Under the pieces are notes generated by a model. That model saw nothing but the letters and a program-made list of their open reading frames with translations, was not told the DNA's origin and did not search any database. A stretch of 49,146 nucleotides of DNA from Clostridia bacterium (GTDB lineage: Bacteria; Bacillota; Clostridia; Acetivibrionales; JAFADI01), in NCBI GenBank assembly GCA_026417615.1, contig JAOACY010000114.1, positions 1-49,146 on the forward strand. The letters are read 5' to 3'. The stretch's first letter is position 1. Each line of letters opens with the position of its first letter. The position numbers and the translations under genes are program-made. Positions 1 to 7,790 of the stretch are shown piece by piece.

Positions 1-35
1 TGTTTTCTGCTATTGAACGGAGTCAATCCAAACAT
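1..35 (-). CDS. Small heat shock protein Hsp20, N-terminal fragment cut by the window edge
   Basis: The minus strand starts with ATG at 35 behind a GGAGGTG ribosome-binding site and encodes MFGLTPFNSRK before the window ends. The MFG-x-x-PF opening is typical of clostridial Hsp18/Hsp20 alpha-crystallin chaperones, which hold unfolding proteins during heat stress. Only eleven residues are visible, so the call rests on this opening plus a sigma-A promoter and a CtsR box directly upstream. The alpha-crystallin domain lies outside the window. Confidence 0.72.
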   Translation of the reverse strand, partial: MFGLTPFNSRK

Positions 36-55
36 ATACAACACCTCCATTAGTC

Positions 56-72
56 TTTGACTTTCTTTGACC
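56..72 (-). promoter_or_regulatory. CtsR operator
   Basis: Read on the minus strand this is GGTCAAA-GAA-AGTCAAA, two heptads in direct repeat separated by three bases. This is the known operator form of CtsR, the class III heat-shock repressor of Firmicutes. It lies between the expected transcription start (about 76) and the ATG at 35 of hsp20, where a bound repressor would block transcription. Confidence 0.85.
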
Positions 73-82
73 TTGTAATATA

Positions 83-112
83 TTTATACCACATTATATG
101 AAGTTTAATCAA
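83..112 (-). promoter_or_regulatory. Sigma-A promoter of hsp20
   Basis: Minus strand: -35 TTGATT (112-107), 18-base spacer, -10 TATAAA (88-83). It directly precedes the CtsR box. Confidence 0.65.
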
Positions 113-115
113 AAT

Positions 116-143
116 TTGATTTTGGCCATCTCTGACTTATAAA
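116..143 (+). promoter_or_regulatory. Candidate promoter of a possible non-coding RNA
   Basis: Plus strand: TTGATT (116-121), 16-base spacer, TATAAA (138-143). A transcript would start near 150, right at the left edge of the inverted repeat, and no plus-strand gene follows. The -35 overlaps the divergent hsp20 promoter, so the match may be chance in AT-rich sequence. Confidence 0.35.
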
Positions 144-149
144 CAAAAA

Positions 150-375
150 GGAGCTCAATTATATTAAATACGATAAATAGCTTGCATGGAAAAAGTTATT
201 GGGCAAAGGCCATTTCACTGACCCGTAAGGAATACTTCCGAGAAAAGTGAATTCATGCCCCAACCATAAAGACATTTCCCCCCCAATTCATCTTTTCGAT
301 GCTATTGAAATGCCTTTGAACAATCCTTTTCTCCTCAATGTAAGCTATTTATCGTAACCTATATAGATATAATTA
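150..375 (+). repeat. Long inverted-repeat element, possible structured RNA
   Basis: This 360-base intergenic stretch has no gene. TACGATAAATAGCTT at 169-183 is exactly complementary to 342-356. Inside these arms, CAT, AAAAG, ATTG, CAAAGG and CATTTCA on the left pair in order with the right, extending the imperfect stem to about 222/300. Outside them AATTATAT pairs with ATATAATT. The middle holds small hairpins, such as GGAA-TAC-TTCC, and a run of seven C. A U-rich tail follows the right arm on the plus strand. It is either a structured RNA or a decayed palindromic mobile element. No known family was recognised, and strand is assumed from the upstream promoter-like boxes. Confidence 0.5.
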
Positions 376-395
376 TCTGTTTATTTTTTTATTTT

Positions 396-1952
396 CTATG
401 TTTTTTCCCGTTTTTTAACACCCAGCAATCTGAGGAGCTCATCCTTATCCAAAACTCCACCCGCCACCATAAGAGCAATTGCAACAGCTATATTCCCGGT
501 TATTGCCGCAGTAGTTATCAATGCCTCCTTGTAAATAAAGATTGTAAAAAAGCTGTATATGTATCTTCCCGTCATAAACATAATTATCCCGACGATACCA
601 GGCTTAAATACCCAGTTTCTGAAATCCACAGACATACCCGTTGTTTTTGTTACATAGTAAAGGTTCAGGATGCAGACAAAGCTTGAACTTATTATTACCC
701 CCCATACATACCCCTTGACACCATATAAAGGCACATAAAAGTAAACAAAGCCTATCCTTATTGCACTGCCAATAACAGAGTTCTGCAGTGATATCCCTTG
801 CATCCCAAGTCCGTTCAGTATGCCAAGCAAAGTAGATTGGACATACATGAAAATGCAGGTAAAGGACAGCATATAAAGCATGCTGCCTATATTCTGTTTT
901 TTATATAAAAGATTGCCGATTTCATCCGGATAAGCAAGAAATATTGCAGTAAAAATGAAACCAAGAATAAAGGTCAGCTGAACAGACCTAGAAATCCTGT
1001 AATTCACAGTCTTGTAGCTCTTTGTTGATATTGACTCGGATATTGCCGGAACAAGGGTTGTAGCCAGAGCGGAGGTTATGACGGAAGGGAAAAACAGCAA
1101 AGGCATGGCCATTCCCGTAAGTCTTCCAAACTCCTCAAGACTTCCCTTCAGATCCATTCCGCCCGCTTGGAGCCTGTTTGGAATGAGAAGCTGTTCAACA
1201 GAATACATTATTCCATTAATAAACCTGTTCAGCGACACAGGTATGGAAATTTTTATGATTTCACTGACAATCCTGCGCTTTGGCATCAGGCCTTTCTTGT
1301 TCTGCCGGTCTGTCTCCTTCCCCTTGCGCCTTATATAAATAATATAAACCACCAAAAGGTTTGAAATTTCTCCAAAAGCCATTCCTATGACAGCCAGAGC
1401 GCATGCATACTCAAGTCCGATATTTAAAAAATACCCTGCCATAGCCATGACAAGTCCGATTCTCACAATTTGCTCAACGATCTGGGAAATGGCTGTTGGC
1501 ACTACATCCTGCATTCCGTAAAAATACCCTTTGATTGCAGAAGCGGCGGCAATTACCGGTATGCACGGCAAAAGAAATATCATGGAATAATATGTCCTGC
1601 TGTCTTTAAGGATAACATCAACTATGAAATCCATAAATGCAAACATTATGCCTGACACTATTACTCCGGCACCGGCAACCACAACCAGGGCGCAATAAGT
1701 AATTCTCCTTAGGTTGATAATATGATTTTTCGCATACTCCTCCGCTACCATTTTGGATACCGCTATTGACACTCCTGAAGTAAGCGTAAGAATTATAAGC
1801 GAGTATACAGGTGATATCAGCTGGAACAAGCCCAGTCCTTCCGCACCTATCAGGTTCGCAAGGTATATTCTGTATACAAACCCCAGAATCCGCACTACGA
1901 ATCCGGCAAGCATCAGTATCACGGTGCCGCCGATAAAGGATTTTCTGCTCAT
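396..1952 (-). CDS. spoVB: Stage V sporulation protein B, MOP-superfamily flippase
   Basis: SpoVB is a membrane flippase of the MATE/MOP superfamily, related to MurJ, needed for spore cortex peptidoglycan synthesis. The 518-residue product starts MSRKSFIGGTVILMLAGF and continues with R-x-LGF-x-YRIYL, the family opening, followed by about fourteen hydrophobic segments. Length agrees with the family. The frame extends to a TTG at 1967 that also has AAGGAG seven bases ahead. The ATG at 1952, with GGAG five bases ahead, is preferred because homologues begin M-S-K/R-K-S-F. The tail is lysine-rich and cytoplasmic. No partner genes are adjacent. A general polysaccharide exporter cannot be excluded. 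Confidence 0.85.
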   Translation of the reverse strand: MSRKSFIGGTVILMLAGFVVRILGFVYRIYLANLIGAEGLGLFQLISPVYSLIILTLTSGVSIAVSKMVAEEYAKNHIINLRRITYCALVVVAGAGVIVSGIMFAFMDFIVDVILKDSRTYYSMIFLLPCIPVIAAASAIKGYFYGMQDVVPTAISQIVEQIVRIGLVMAMAGYFLNIGLEYACALAVIGMAFGEISNLLVVYIIYIRRKGKETDRQNKKGLMPKRRIVSEIIKISIPVSLNRFINGIMYSVEQLLIPNRLQAGGMDLKGSLEEFGRLTGMAMPLLFFPSVITSALATTLVPAISESISTKSYKTVNYRISRSVQLTFILGFIFTAIFLAYPDEIGNLLYKKQNIGSMLYMLSFTCIFMYVQSTLLGILNGLGMQGISLQNSVIGSAIRIGFVYFYVPLYGVKGYVWGVIISSSFVCILNLYYVTKTTGMSVDFRNWVFKPGIVGIIMFMTGRYIYSFFTIFIYKEALITTAAITGNIAVAIALMVAGGVLDKDELLRLLGVKKREKT

Positions 1953-2024
1953 GTCGGCTCCATTCAAATATGTTCTCCTTTATAAATATTTGGAAATGCT
2001 TTTTGTTATTCCATATATTACAGG

Positions 2025-2053
2025 TTGATTTGCGCAGCACATGCCCTTATAAT
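2025..2053 (+). promoter_or_regulatory. Sigma-A promoter of the NlpC/P60 gene
   Basis: TTGATT at 2025-2030, 17-base spacer, TATAAT at 2048-2053. Transcription would start near 2060, giving a leader of about 220 bases that contains the riboswitch. The leader opens with a small hairpin, ACTGGT-loop-ACCGGT. Confidence 0.75.
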
Positions 2054-2103
2054 TTAACACTGGTCATGGACCGGTCTCCACGGAACAGGCCTGACCTTTA
2101 TCA

Positions 2104-2270
2104 TGAGCAATATTTTGCCTAATCCTTGTAAAAGGAACGGGGGATTCAAGAATTAATTTGGGGTTAATAATCCAGAGCCGGAAAAATATATTTTAATTTC
2201 CGGCATTACGGATTTAGGGGATACCGCTCTCTCCGCACCCGTCAGCTAACCTCGTAGGCTCTGAGAGGAG
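2104..2270 (+). promoter_or_regulatory. c-di-AMP riboswitch (ydaO/yuaA class)
   Basis: The segment carries the conserved ydaO blocks in order: CCTAATCCTTG, AGGAACGGGGGA, TTTGGGGTTAATAATCCAG, AGCCGG with its complementary CCGGC, TACGGATTTAGGGGATACC, and CACCCGTCAGCTAACCTCGT, closing with CTCTCT pairing to GAGAGG. This RNA class binds cyclic di-AMP and commonly precedes cell-wall hydrolase genes in Firmicutes. The last helix runs into the AGGAGG ribosome-binding site of the gene at 2280. No separate terminator with a U-run is visible, so control of translation start is plausible. A c-di-AMP phosphodiesterase, gdpP, is encoded at 28747-30753. Confidence 0.93.
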
Positions 2271-2279
2271 GTAATTGAC

Positions 2280-2933
2280 ATGATAAAAAAGCTTTTGTTT
2301 GCTGCTGCCATTTTTGCAGCAATAATATCAACATTTGCCACAACGGTATTTGCGGATTATTACTCAAGCGGAATAACTTTATACAAGTCAATGAAGGGTG
2401 AGGAGGTATTCAACCTTCAGAATGACTTGAGAAGCCTTGGGTACTTTAACTACGGTCCCACAGGATACTTTGGAAGCGCAACGGAGCAGTCCGTTATTGC
2501 TTTCCAAAGGGACAACAACCTTGCGGCGGATGGTATAGTAGGCCGGGCAACCGCTAGAGAAATTAAGGTTGACAAGGTAATACTGCAAGGGGAGCAGTAC
2601 CTTGGAGTGCCATATGTCTGGGGTGGGATGTCACCCTCGGGGTTCGACTGTTCAGGCTTTACACACTATGTGTTCCTAAAGAACGGCATAACACTCCCCA
2701 GGACCTCAGCCTTGCTGTATGAAGCCGGAAAATGGGTGCCAAGAAGCGATTTGAAGCCCGGTGACCTTGTATTCTTCTCCACATACAAGCCCGGCCCGTC
2801 ACATGTAGGAATATACATTGGCAATAGCCAATTTATTCATGCAAGCTCCGGGGCAAATAAAGTTACAATATCAGACATTAATAAGACGTACTATGCTCAG
2901 CGTTATGTCGGGGCAAGGAGAGTTATACAATAA
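2280..2933 (+). CDS. Secreted NlpC/P60 peptidoglycan endopeptidase with peptidoglycan-binding domain
   Basis: A 217-residue exported wall hydrolase. Residues 1-25 form a signal peptide ending VFA. Residues 34-95 match a PG_binding_1 domain, with the pattern V-x-x-LQ-x-x-L-x-x-LGY, TGYFG and A-x-x-x-FQ. Residues 98-217 are the NlpC/P60 cysteine peptidase, with the catalytic Cys in FDCSGF (C124) and histidines in SHVGIYIG (H175) and FIHASS (H187). The family cuts gamma-D-glutamyl-diamino acid bonds in peptide stems. The gene follows a c-di-AMP riboswitch, tying expression to turgor and wall homeostasis. ATG has AGGAGG eight bases ahead. It appears monocistronic. Exact bond specificity cannot be read from sequence. 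Confidence 0.93.
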   Translation: MIKKLLFAAAIFAAIISTFATTVFADYYSSGITLYKSMKGEEVFNLQNDLRSLGYFNYGPTGYFGSATEQSVIAFQRDNNLAADGIVGRATAREIKVDKVILQGEQYLGVPYVWGGMSPSGFDCSGFTHYVFLKNGITLPRTSALLYEAGKWVPRSDLKPGDLVFFSTYKPGPSHVGIYIGNSQFIHASSGANKVTISDINKTYYAQRYVGARRVIQ

Positions 2934-2942
2934 TCTGCACCT

Positions 2943-2994
2943 GATTATACTGCAAAAAGAGCTTTTCTTGAAACAAGATGCATAAATCTCTCGG
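2943..2994 (+). repeat. Partial copy of the dispersed intergenic repeat
   Basis: GATTATACTGCAAAAAGAG and the adjoining GCTTTTCTTGAAACAAG closely match the left half of the 86-bp element at 34629-34714. The continuation ATGCATAAATCTC is shared with the copy at 19748-19828 instead. No right terminal inverted repeat is visible, so the copy is truncated or mosaic. It lies between the NlpC/P60 and amidase genes. Confidence 0.6.
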
Positions 2995-3086
2995 CTTTAT
3001 CATTTTTTGATGATTTGTGTTGAAGCATGTAGTATAATAGATTTAATCAAAAGAGGAGCTTCTTTAAGGGAGAATGCAGGCTTAGC

Positions 3087-3935
3087 ATGAAAAAGTCAAG
3101 GATTTTGCTGATTCCGGTAATAATAGCGCTATTAATTGCATGTGTTCCGCACTCAAGCATTATTTATGCCTCCAGATTGCTTATAAACGGATCATTTCCG
3201 GGTAAAAGCTCATTTTCCCGTGCGCTCAGTCCATCCCTTTATGAAGAACCTCGAGATTTCAAAATTCCAGACATTGAAAATGAGCACACTGCATACAGTA
3301 CAGAGCCCGGGTCATACACCCCTTATTTTGATGATGCGGCTGATTTTAAGCCTATACCCTGGAAAAAGCCCAAGCTTGTGGTCATTGATCCAGGCCATGG
3401 CGGTTCTGAGTCCGGAGCAGTGGTTAACGGGATTGCGGAAAAGGAAATAAATCTTGATGTCTCACTAAGACTCCACAGCATTTTGAAATCCAAGGGAGTA
3501 CTTGTGCTTTTAACAAGAAAGGATGACTCCTTCCTGTCGCCCCGCGAAAGGATAGACTTTGCAAACAGGAAGGAGGCTGCCCTTTTTGTAAGCATTCACA
3601 GCAATTGGTTCAAGGATTCCTCTCTCCACGGTACCATGACTCTATATTTCCCATCGAAAAAACTATCAGCCGGGTATCTTAACGAAATTGATTATGCCAC
3701 GTCAGTGCAGGCAAAGCTTATGGAAAAGCTTCCGACAAGGGACAGAGGAATAATTGACAGGACCGACCTTGCTGTGTTAAGGCATGCAAGAATGCCTTCC
3801 GTGCTTGTAGAGCTCGGCTTCATGACAAATAAATCCGACGCCTCCCTCATGTCCTCAAGCGAATTCAGGCAGTCTGCCGCCGAGGGCCTCGCAGCCGGAA
3901 TAATGGAATGCCTCAACAAGATTGACTCACCTTAG
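3087..3935 (+). CDS. N-acetylmuramoyl-L-alanine amidase (Amidase_3)
   Basis: A zinc amidase that cleaves the bond between N-acetylmuramic acid and L-alanine. The 282-residue protein has an N-terminal membrane anchor or signal (residues 5-20), a low-complexity linker to about 92, and an Amidase_3 domain to the end. Zinc ligands are seen in DPGHGG (H104), AEKEINL (E118 or E120) and SIHSN (H171); the catalytic glutamate is in VELGFMTN (E242). Without SPOR, SH3 or LysM repeats it resembles CwlD, the spore-cortex amidase, but the anchor and linker do not settle this. The ribosome-binding site is weak: GGGAG lies about 14 bases from ATG. Its last 9 bases overlap the convergent dusB. Confidence 0.9.
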   Translation: MKKSRILLIPVIIALLIACVPHSSIIYASRLLINGSFPGKSSFSRALSPSLYEEPRDFKIPDIENEHTAYSTEPGSYTPYFDDAADFKPIPWKKPKLVVIDPGHGGSESGAVVNGIAEKEINLDVSLRLHSILKSKGVLVLLTRKDDSFLSPRERIDFANRKEAALFVSIHSNWFKDSSLHGTMTLYFPSKKLSAGYLNEIDYATSVQAKLMEKLPTRDRGIIDRTDLAVLRHARMPSVLVELGFMTNKSDASLMSSSEFRQSAAEGLAAGIMECLNKIDSP

Positions 3936-4883
3936 CAGCTCCTTTAAGGTTCTGATTATCTCGTCAGCCGAGTTCAGCTTGAAGATTGTGTCCCTTGCGG
4001 CGGCGGCATTTTTCATGCCCTTTATATACCAGGCAACATGCTTGCGCATCTCGCATATTCCCGTATGCTCTCCCTTTAGCTCCACAAGCATATTCATATG
4101 ACGTATAACAGTATTTATCTTTTCCTCAGGCGAAGGCTCCGGAAGCATTTCTCCCGTGCCCAGGTAATGCAGTGCCCTCCTGAATATCCAGGGATTTCCC
4201 TGAGCGCCCCTTCCTATCATAACTGCGTCGCAGCCTGTCTCATCCAGCAGTCGTTCGGCGTCCTGGGGCTTTGCAACATCACCGTTCCCAATCACAGGAA
4301 TGCTTACGGCCTCCTTTACCTTCCTGATAATGCTCCAGTCCGCTTTCCCGCTGTAAAACTGCTCCCGGGTCCTTCCATGAACAGCTATTGCTTTTGCGCC
4401 GTTTTCCTCTGCTATTTTTGCTATTTCAACAGCATTTACGCTTGACTCATCCCATCCCTTGCGTATCTTTACAGTAACAGGCTTAACCGAAGCTTTCGCT
4501 ACAGATTTTATTATTTTGGCAATAAGCTCGGGCTTTTTCATCAAAGCGCTGCCTTCACCGTTTTTGGTTATTTTGGGGGTAGGGCAGCCCATATTTATAT
4601 CAATAATGCTTGCGTCTGAATTATTAAGCTTTTCGGCAATTCCTGCCATTATATCCGGATCGGAGCCGAAAATCTGTACTGCGGCAGGCTTTTCCTCTTT
4701 TGCTATTTCAGTAAGCTTGAAGCTTTTCTCATCATTGTAGTGCATTCCCTTTGCGCTTACCATTTCCGTATATACAAGTCCGCAGCCCTGTTCCTTGCAT
4801 AATATCCTGAAAGGCATGTCCGTAACCCCTGCCATAGGAGCAAGAAATATATTGTTTTCCAGCGTCACGTTTCCTATCTTCAT
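3927..4883 (-). CDS. dusB: tRNA-dihydrouridine synthase B
   Basis: A flavin enzyme reducing specific uridines in the tRNA D-loop to dihydrouridine with NAD(P)H. The 318-residue TIM barrel carries the Dus signatures LAPMAGVTDMPFR, YTEMVSAKG, NMGCPTPKI with the catalytic cysteine, VKIRKGWD, VHGRTREQ-x-YSG, IPVIGNGDV and MIGRGAQGNPW for FMN phosphate. The C-terminal helical tRNA-binding part follows. Length fits the DusB/NifR3 group. The frame extends to a GTG at 4889, but the ATG at 4883 has GGAG eight bases ahead while the GTG has it only two bases away. It converges on the amidase gene with a 9-base overlap. Confidence 0.93.
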   Translation of the reverse strand: MKIGNVTLENNIFLAPMAGVTDMPFRILCKEQGCGLVYTEMVSAKGMHYNDEKSFKLTEIAKEEKPAAVQIFGSDPDIMAGIAEKLNNSDASIIDINMGCPTPKITKNGEGSALMKKPELIAKIIKSVAKASVKPVTVKIRKGWDESSVNAVEIAKIAEENGAKAIAVHGRTREQFYSGKADWSIIRKVKEAVSIPVIGNGDVAKPQDAERLLDETGCDAVMIGRGAQGNPWIFRRALHYLGTGEMLPEPSPEEKINTVIRHMNMLVELKGEHTGICEMRKHVAWYIKGMKNAAAARDTIFKLNSADEIIRTLKELLR

Positions 4884-5060
4884 CTGCACATCTCCAAGCA
4901 GCCATTTGACCGTATTTTACCACAATGTGTTTCAATAAATATAACACAGACAAATGATATAATCATTATTATAATAATTTTTTGCAATAATTCAATCTCA
5001 GTTTATGCTATAATTTGATTATCAAAATCATGTCAAGATCTCAAAAGAAAAGGTGATTTT

Positions 5061-5804
5061 ATGTTAAGGCTTAAGGTAATAGCCTGCGATGTTTTAAACA
5101 GGGAAATATCATACCTTGGCAGCCAGTCTGAGTGCTTTATAGACGTTACCTTTCTGCACCAGGGCCTGCACAACACTCCGGATGAGCTTCGCAAAATGCT
5201 GCAGGATGAGATAGATCGTGCAAACAAAGGGTTTAGTTATAATTACTATAACACAGCCCCTCACTATGATTACATTATCCTGGGGTATGGTCTTTGCAGC
5301 AATGGCGTAGCAGGTCTTTCCAGCAGTACAGTACCGCTTGTCATACCAAGAGGCCATGACTGCATAACACTTCTGCTCGGCTCAAAAGATAGCTACAAGG
5401 AACATTTCGAAGCACATCCGGGAACATACTGGTTTTCATCCGGATGGATCGAAAGGGGCTGGCAGCCCAGCGAATTGAAGTATAAAACCCTATATAAAGA
5501 GTATTGCGAGAAATATGGAGAGGATAACGCCGAGTTCCTGATGGATATGGAGCAGGGCTGGATGAAGGACTACAACAGCGCTGCCCTTATAACCTGGGAC
5601 TGCCTCGGGAACAAAGACCGGTACAGGTCTTTTACGGAACAAAGCGCCAGATTTCTTAATTGGAACTTCATTGACCTCAAGGGTGACCACTCTCTCCTTC
5701 AGAGAATTCTTAACGGAATTTTTAACGAAGATGAGGTTCTAATAGTGCCTCCAGGCAGAAAAGTTGTTCAGAGCTTTGACGACAGGATAATTATGTGCGA
5801 ATAA
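5061..5804 (+). CDS. DUF1638 family protein, function unknown
   Basis: The 247-residue protein opens LKVIACDVLNREISYL, and with ILGYGLCSNG and IPRGHDCITLLLGS this matches DUF1638, a family of anaerobes and methanogens often found near corrinoid or methyltransferase genes. No such neighbours are present here. Several conserved cysteines, histidines and aromatic residues (FDD near the end, GYGLCSNG, RGHDC) suggest metal or cofactor binding, but no reaction is known to me. There is no signal peptide or membrane segment. AAAGGTG lies five bases ahead of ATG. An extended -10 (TGCTATAAT, box at 5009-5014) lies about 45 bases upstream. It seems monocistronic. Confidence 0.75.
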   Translation: MLRLKVIACDVLNREISYLGSQSECFIDVTFLHQGLHNTPDELRKMLQDEIDRANKGFSYNYYNTAPHYDYIILGYGLCSNGVAGLSSSTVPLVIPRGHDCITLLLGSKDSYKEHFEAHPGTYWFSSGWIERGWQPSELKYKTLYKEYCEKYGEDNAEFLMDMEQGWMKDYNSAALITWDCLGNKDRYRSFTEQSARFLNWNFIDLKGDHSLLQRILNGIFNEDEVLIVPPGRKVVQSFDDRIIMCE

Positions 5805-5883
5805 TTCTGTTTCCAAAAAAGACGGTTCTGCTTGAAATCTTTATAAATCAACGTTACACGTTATTTTGGCTACATAATATTCC

Positions 5884-5912
5884 TTGCATTTTATTAGTTT
5901 CTAATGTAAAAT
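5884..5912 (+). promoter_or_regulatory. Sigma-A promoter of the xpt-nucleoside transporter operon
   Basis: TTGCAT at 5884-5889, 17-base spacer, TAAAAT at 5907-5912 preceded by TG. This leaves a leader of about 93 bases before xpt. The leader lacks the purine riboswitch core, and I recognise no other riboswitch in it; the only visible dyad is TACG...CGTA near 5950-5975. Confidence 0.7.
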
Positions 5913-6011
5913 TATTTAGTCTGATTTTGTTATTATTTGAAATAGTCTACGTTAGTTATTCGGACGTAATTTGATGCTTTATATACTCAACAGATGAAAG
6001 GCAGATTCCAT

Positions 6012-6581
6012 ATGGAAATTCTGAAAAAGCGCATTATTGAAGACGGAAGGGTCGTGGGAAAGGATATCCTGAAGGTTGACAGCTTCCTGAACCACCAGAT
6101 AGATGTTAGGCTCTACAATGAAATGGGAAAAGAGTTCCTGGAGCTTTTCAAGGATGAGAAAATAACTAAAATCCTCACCGTTGAAGCCTCGGGAATAGGA
6201 ATTGCCTGTATTGCCGCCCAATATTTTGACGTGCCTGTGGTTTTTGCAAAGAAAACCGAGTCAAGCAACCTTGATTCAGATACGTACGAAAGCCAGGTCT
6301 ATTCCTTTACAAGGGCTAAGACTTACAAGATCAGAGTTTCCAAACGCTATATCAACAAGGGGGATCGCCTGCTCATCATTGATGACTTTCTTGCAAACGG
6401 CAAGGCTGTTTTGGGTCTTATGGACATCATAAGCCAGGCGGGAGCAACCCTAGCGGGCGTAGGAATAGTAATTGAAAAAGGCTTCCAGGAAGGCGGCAAA
6501 ATTCTCAGGGAAATGGGTGTTAACCTGAAATCCCTCGCAGTTGTCCGCTCCTTCGAAGACGGGCGCGCAATACTTGATTAA
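6012..6581 (+). CDS. xpt: Xanthine phosphoribosyltransferase
   Basis: Converts xanthine (and to some extent guanine) plus PRPP to the nucleotide in purine salvage. The 189-residue protein follows the Xpt family from its first residues ([20 protein letters not shown]), with the PRPP loop [13 protein letters not shown] and the GIVIEKGFQ segment. The frame opens at 5994, but the internal ATG at 6012 gives the usual family N-terminus. It is first in an operon with a BMP-type nucleoside ABC transporter, consistent with uptake followed by salvage. Many Firmicute xpt genes have a guanine riboswitch; none is seen here. Confidence 0.94.
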   Translation: MEILKKRIIEDGRVVGKDILKVDSFLNHQIDVRLYNEMGKEFLELFKDEKITKILTVEASGIGIACIAAQYFDVPVVFAKKTESSNLDSDTYESQVYSFTRAKTYKIRVSKRYINKGDRLLIIDDFLANGKAVLGLMDIISQAGATLAGVGIVIEKGFQEGGKILREMGVNLKSLAVVRSFEDGRAILD

Positions 6582-6614
6582 TATAAAATAAATACATTAA
6601 GAGGAGGAAAAATC

Positions 6615-7712
6615 ATGTCAAGGAAAGTTACTTCCATCATGCTGGTGATAGTTTTGGCACTCTCACTGGTGTTCACTGCAGGATGCGGCACAGGAGCATC
6701 AAACGGCAAGGTTAAGGTAGGCTTTGTATTCATCGGCCCAATAAAGGACGGGGGATGGACAGAAGCGCACTACAACGGTATGAACTACCTCAAGGAACAG
6801 CTCAAGGTAGAAACAATGTACAGAGAGCTTGTCCCGGAAGGACCCGAGTCCAAGAAAGCAATAAAGGAGCTTATCAACGCAGGCTGCAATGTAATTTTCA
6901 CTACAAGCTTCGGTTATATGGATCCCACTCTTGAAGCGGCAAAGGAAAACCCCAAGGTAAAGTTCTTCCATTGCTCCGGCTTCAAGACTGCTGAAAACAT
7001 GTCCAACTACTTCGGGCGCATGTATGAGCCAAGATATCTTTCCGGTATAGTTGCAGGATTAAAGACAAAGACTAATAAAATAGGCTACGTGGCTGCATAT
7101 GAAATACCTGAAGTTATAAATGGCATCAATGCATTTACGCTTGGTGTGCAGTCTGTTAATCCGAATGCTGTTGTCAAGGTCAGATGGAGCCATACCTGGA
7201 TTGACTCAGCCTTGGAAAAAGCTGCTGCCGTTGCTCTTTTGGATGACGGCTGCGATGTAATAACCCAGCACAATGATTCAACGGCAACATATATTGCAGC
7301 TCAGGAGAGAGGTGCATATGCCATAGGATATAATCTGGATATGCCAAGCGCAGCACCCAAGGCATACATGACTGCTCCCGTCTGGAACTGGGGAGTATAC
7401 TATGTTCAGGAGGTCAAAGCCATAATGGAAGGCACCTGGAAGGCTGCAGCATATCAGGGAGGCATCAAGGAAGGCTTGCTTGACCTGGCGCCTCTGACAG
7501 AAGTAGCTCCTCCAGAAGCAAAAGCAAAGGTAGAAGAAGCAAGAAAGCAAATAATAGATGGCACCCTTCAGGTTTTCAAAGGCCCAATCAAGGATCAGTC
7601 CGGCAATATAAAGGTCCCCGAGGGGAAAACACTCAATTATGAAGATACCATGAGCATGGATATGAACTGGTTCGTGCAGGGCGTTGAAGGCAAAATAGAG
7701 GTTCAGAAGTAA
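6615..7712 (+). CDS. BMP-family lipoprotein, purine nucleoside-binding protein of an ABC transporter
   Basis: A 365-residue extracytoplasmic substrate-binding protein. The signal peptide ends in the lipobox TAGC with the lipidated cysteine at residue 24. The mature part is a PnrA/BMP fold: VGFVFIGPIKDGGWTEAHY, the conserved GCNVIFTTSFGY, NYFGRMYEPRYLSGIVAG and DVITQHNDS. These binding proteins capture purine nucleosides. GAGGAGG lies close to ATG, 33 bases after xpt. A strong hairpin follows the gene before the ATPase gene, a common way to keep binding protein in excess of the transporter. The substrate is inferred from family and from the xpt neighbour. Confidence 0.92.
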   Translation: MSRKVTSIMLVIVLALSLVFTAGCGTGASNGKVKVGFVFIGPIKDGGWTEAHYNGMNYLKEQLKVETMYRELVPEGPESKKAIKELINAGCNVIFTTSFGYMDPTLEAAKENPKVKFFHCSGFKTAENMSNYFGRMYEPRYLSGIVAGLKTKTNKIGYVAAYEIPEVINGINAFTLGVQSVNPNAVVKVRWSHTWIDSALEKAAAVALLDDGCDVITQHNDSTATYIAAQERGAYAIGYNLDMPSAAPKAYMTAPVWNWGVYYVQEVKAIMEGTWKAAAYQGGIKEGLLDLAPLTEVAPPEAKAKVEEARKQIIDGTLQVFKGPIKDQSGNIKVPEGKTLNYEDTMSMDMNWFVQGVEGKIEVQK

Positions 7713-7729
7713 TTCAAGTGTTTGCGGAT

Positions 7730-7767
7730 ACACCCCGGTCATTTTTTATGTGAAATGTCCGGGGTGT
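7730..7767 (+). terminator. Intra-operon hairpin between the binding protein and ATPase genes
   Basis: ACACCCCGG pairs with CCGGGGTGT, and the loop contains a further CATTT/AAATG stem. It is followed by AAAATTT rather than a U-run. It probably stabilises the upstream mRNA or partly attenuates transcription rather than fully terminating. Confidence 0.7.
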
Positions 7768-7790
7768 AAAATTTAAAACAGGTGGTTTCC

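Noticed and set aside
169-356. 6S RNA
   Set aside because: Length and rod shape are similar, but the apical part and the absence of a recognisable central bubble do not support the name.
3072-3083. Three-codon frame ATG CAG GCT TAG just ahead of the amidase gene
   Set aside because: GGGAG is too close to this ATG, and no attenuation structure is visible; chance is likely.
5805-5860. Sixth copy of the dispersed repeat (GGTTCTGCTTGAAATC)
   Set aside because: Similarity is limited to a few bases around CTTGAAA and is within chance.
5913-6011. Purine riboswitch in the xpt leader
   Set aside because: Expected from other Firmicutes, but the conserved core and its three-helix arrangement are not present.
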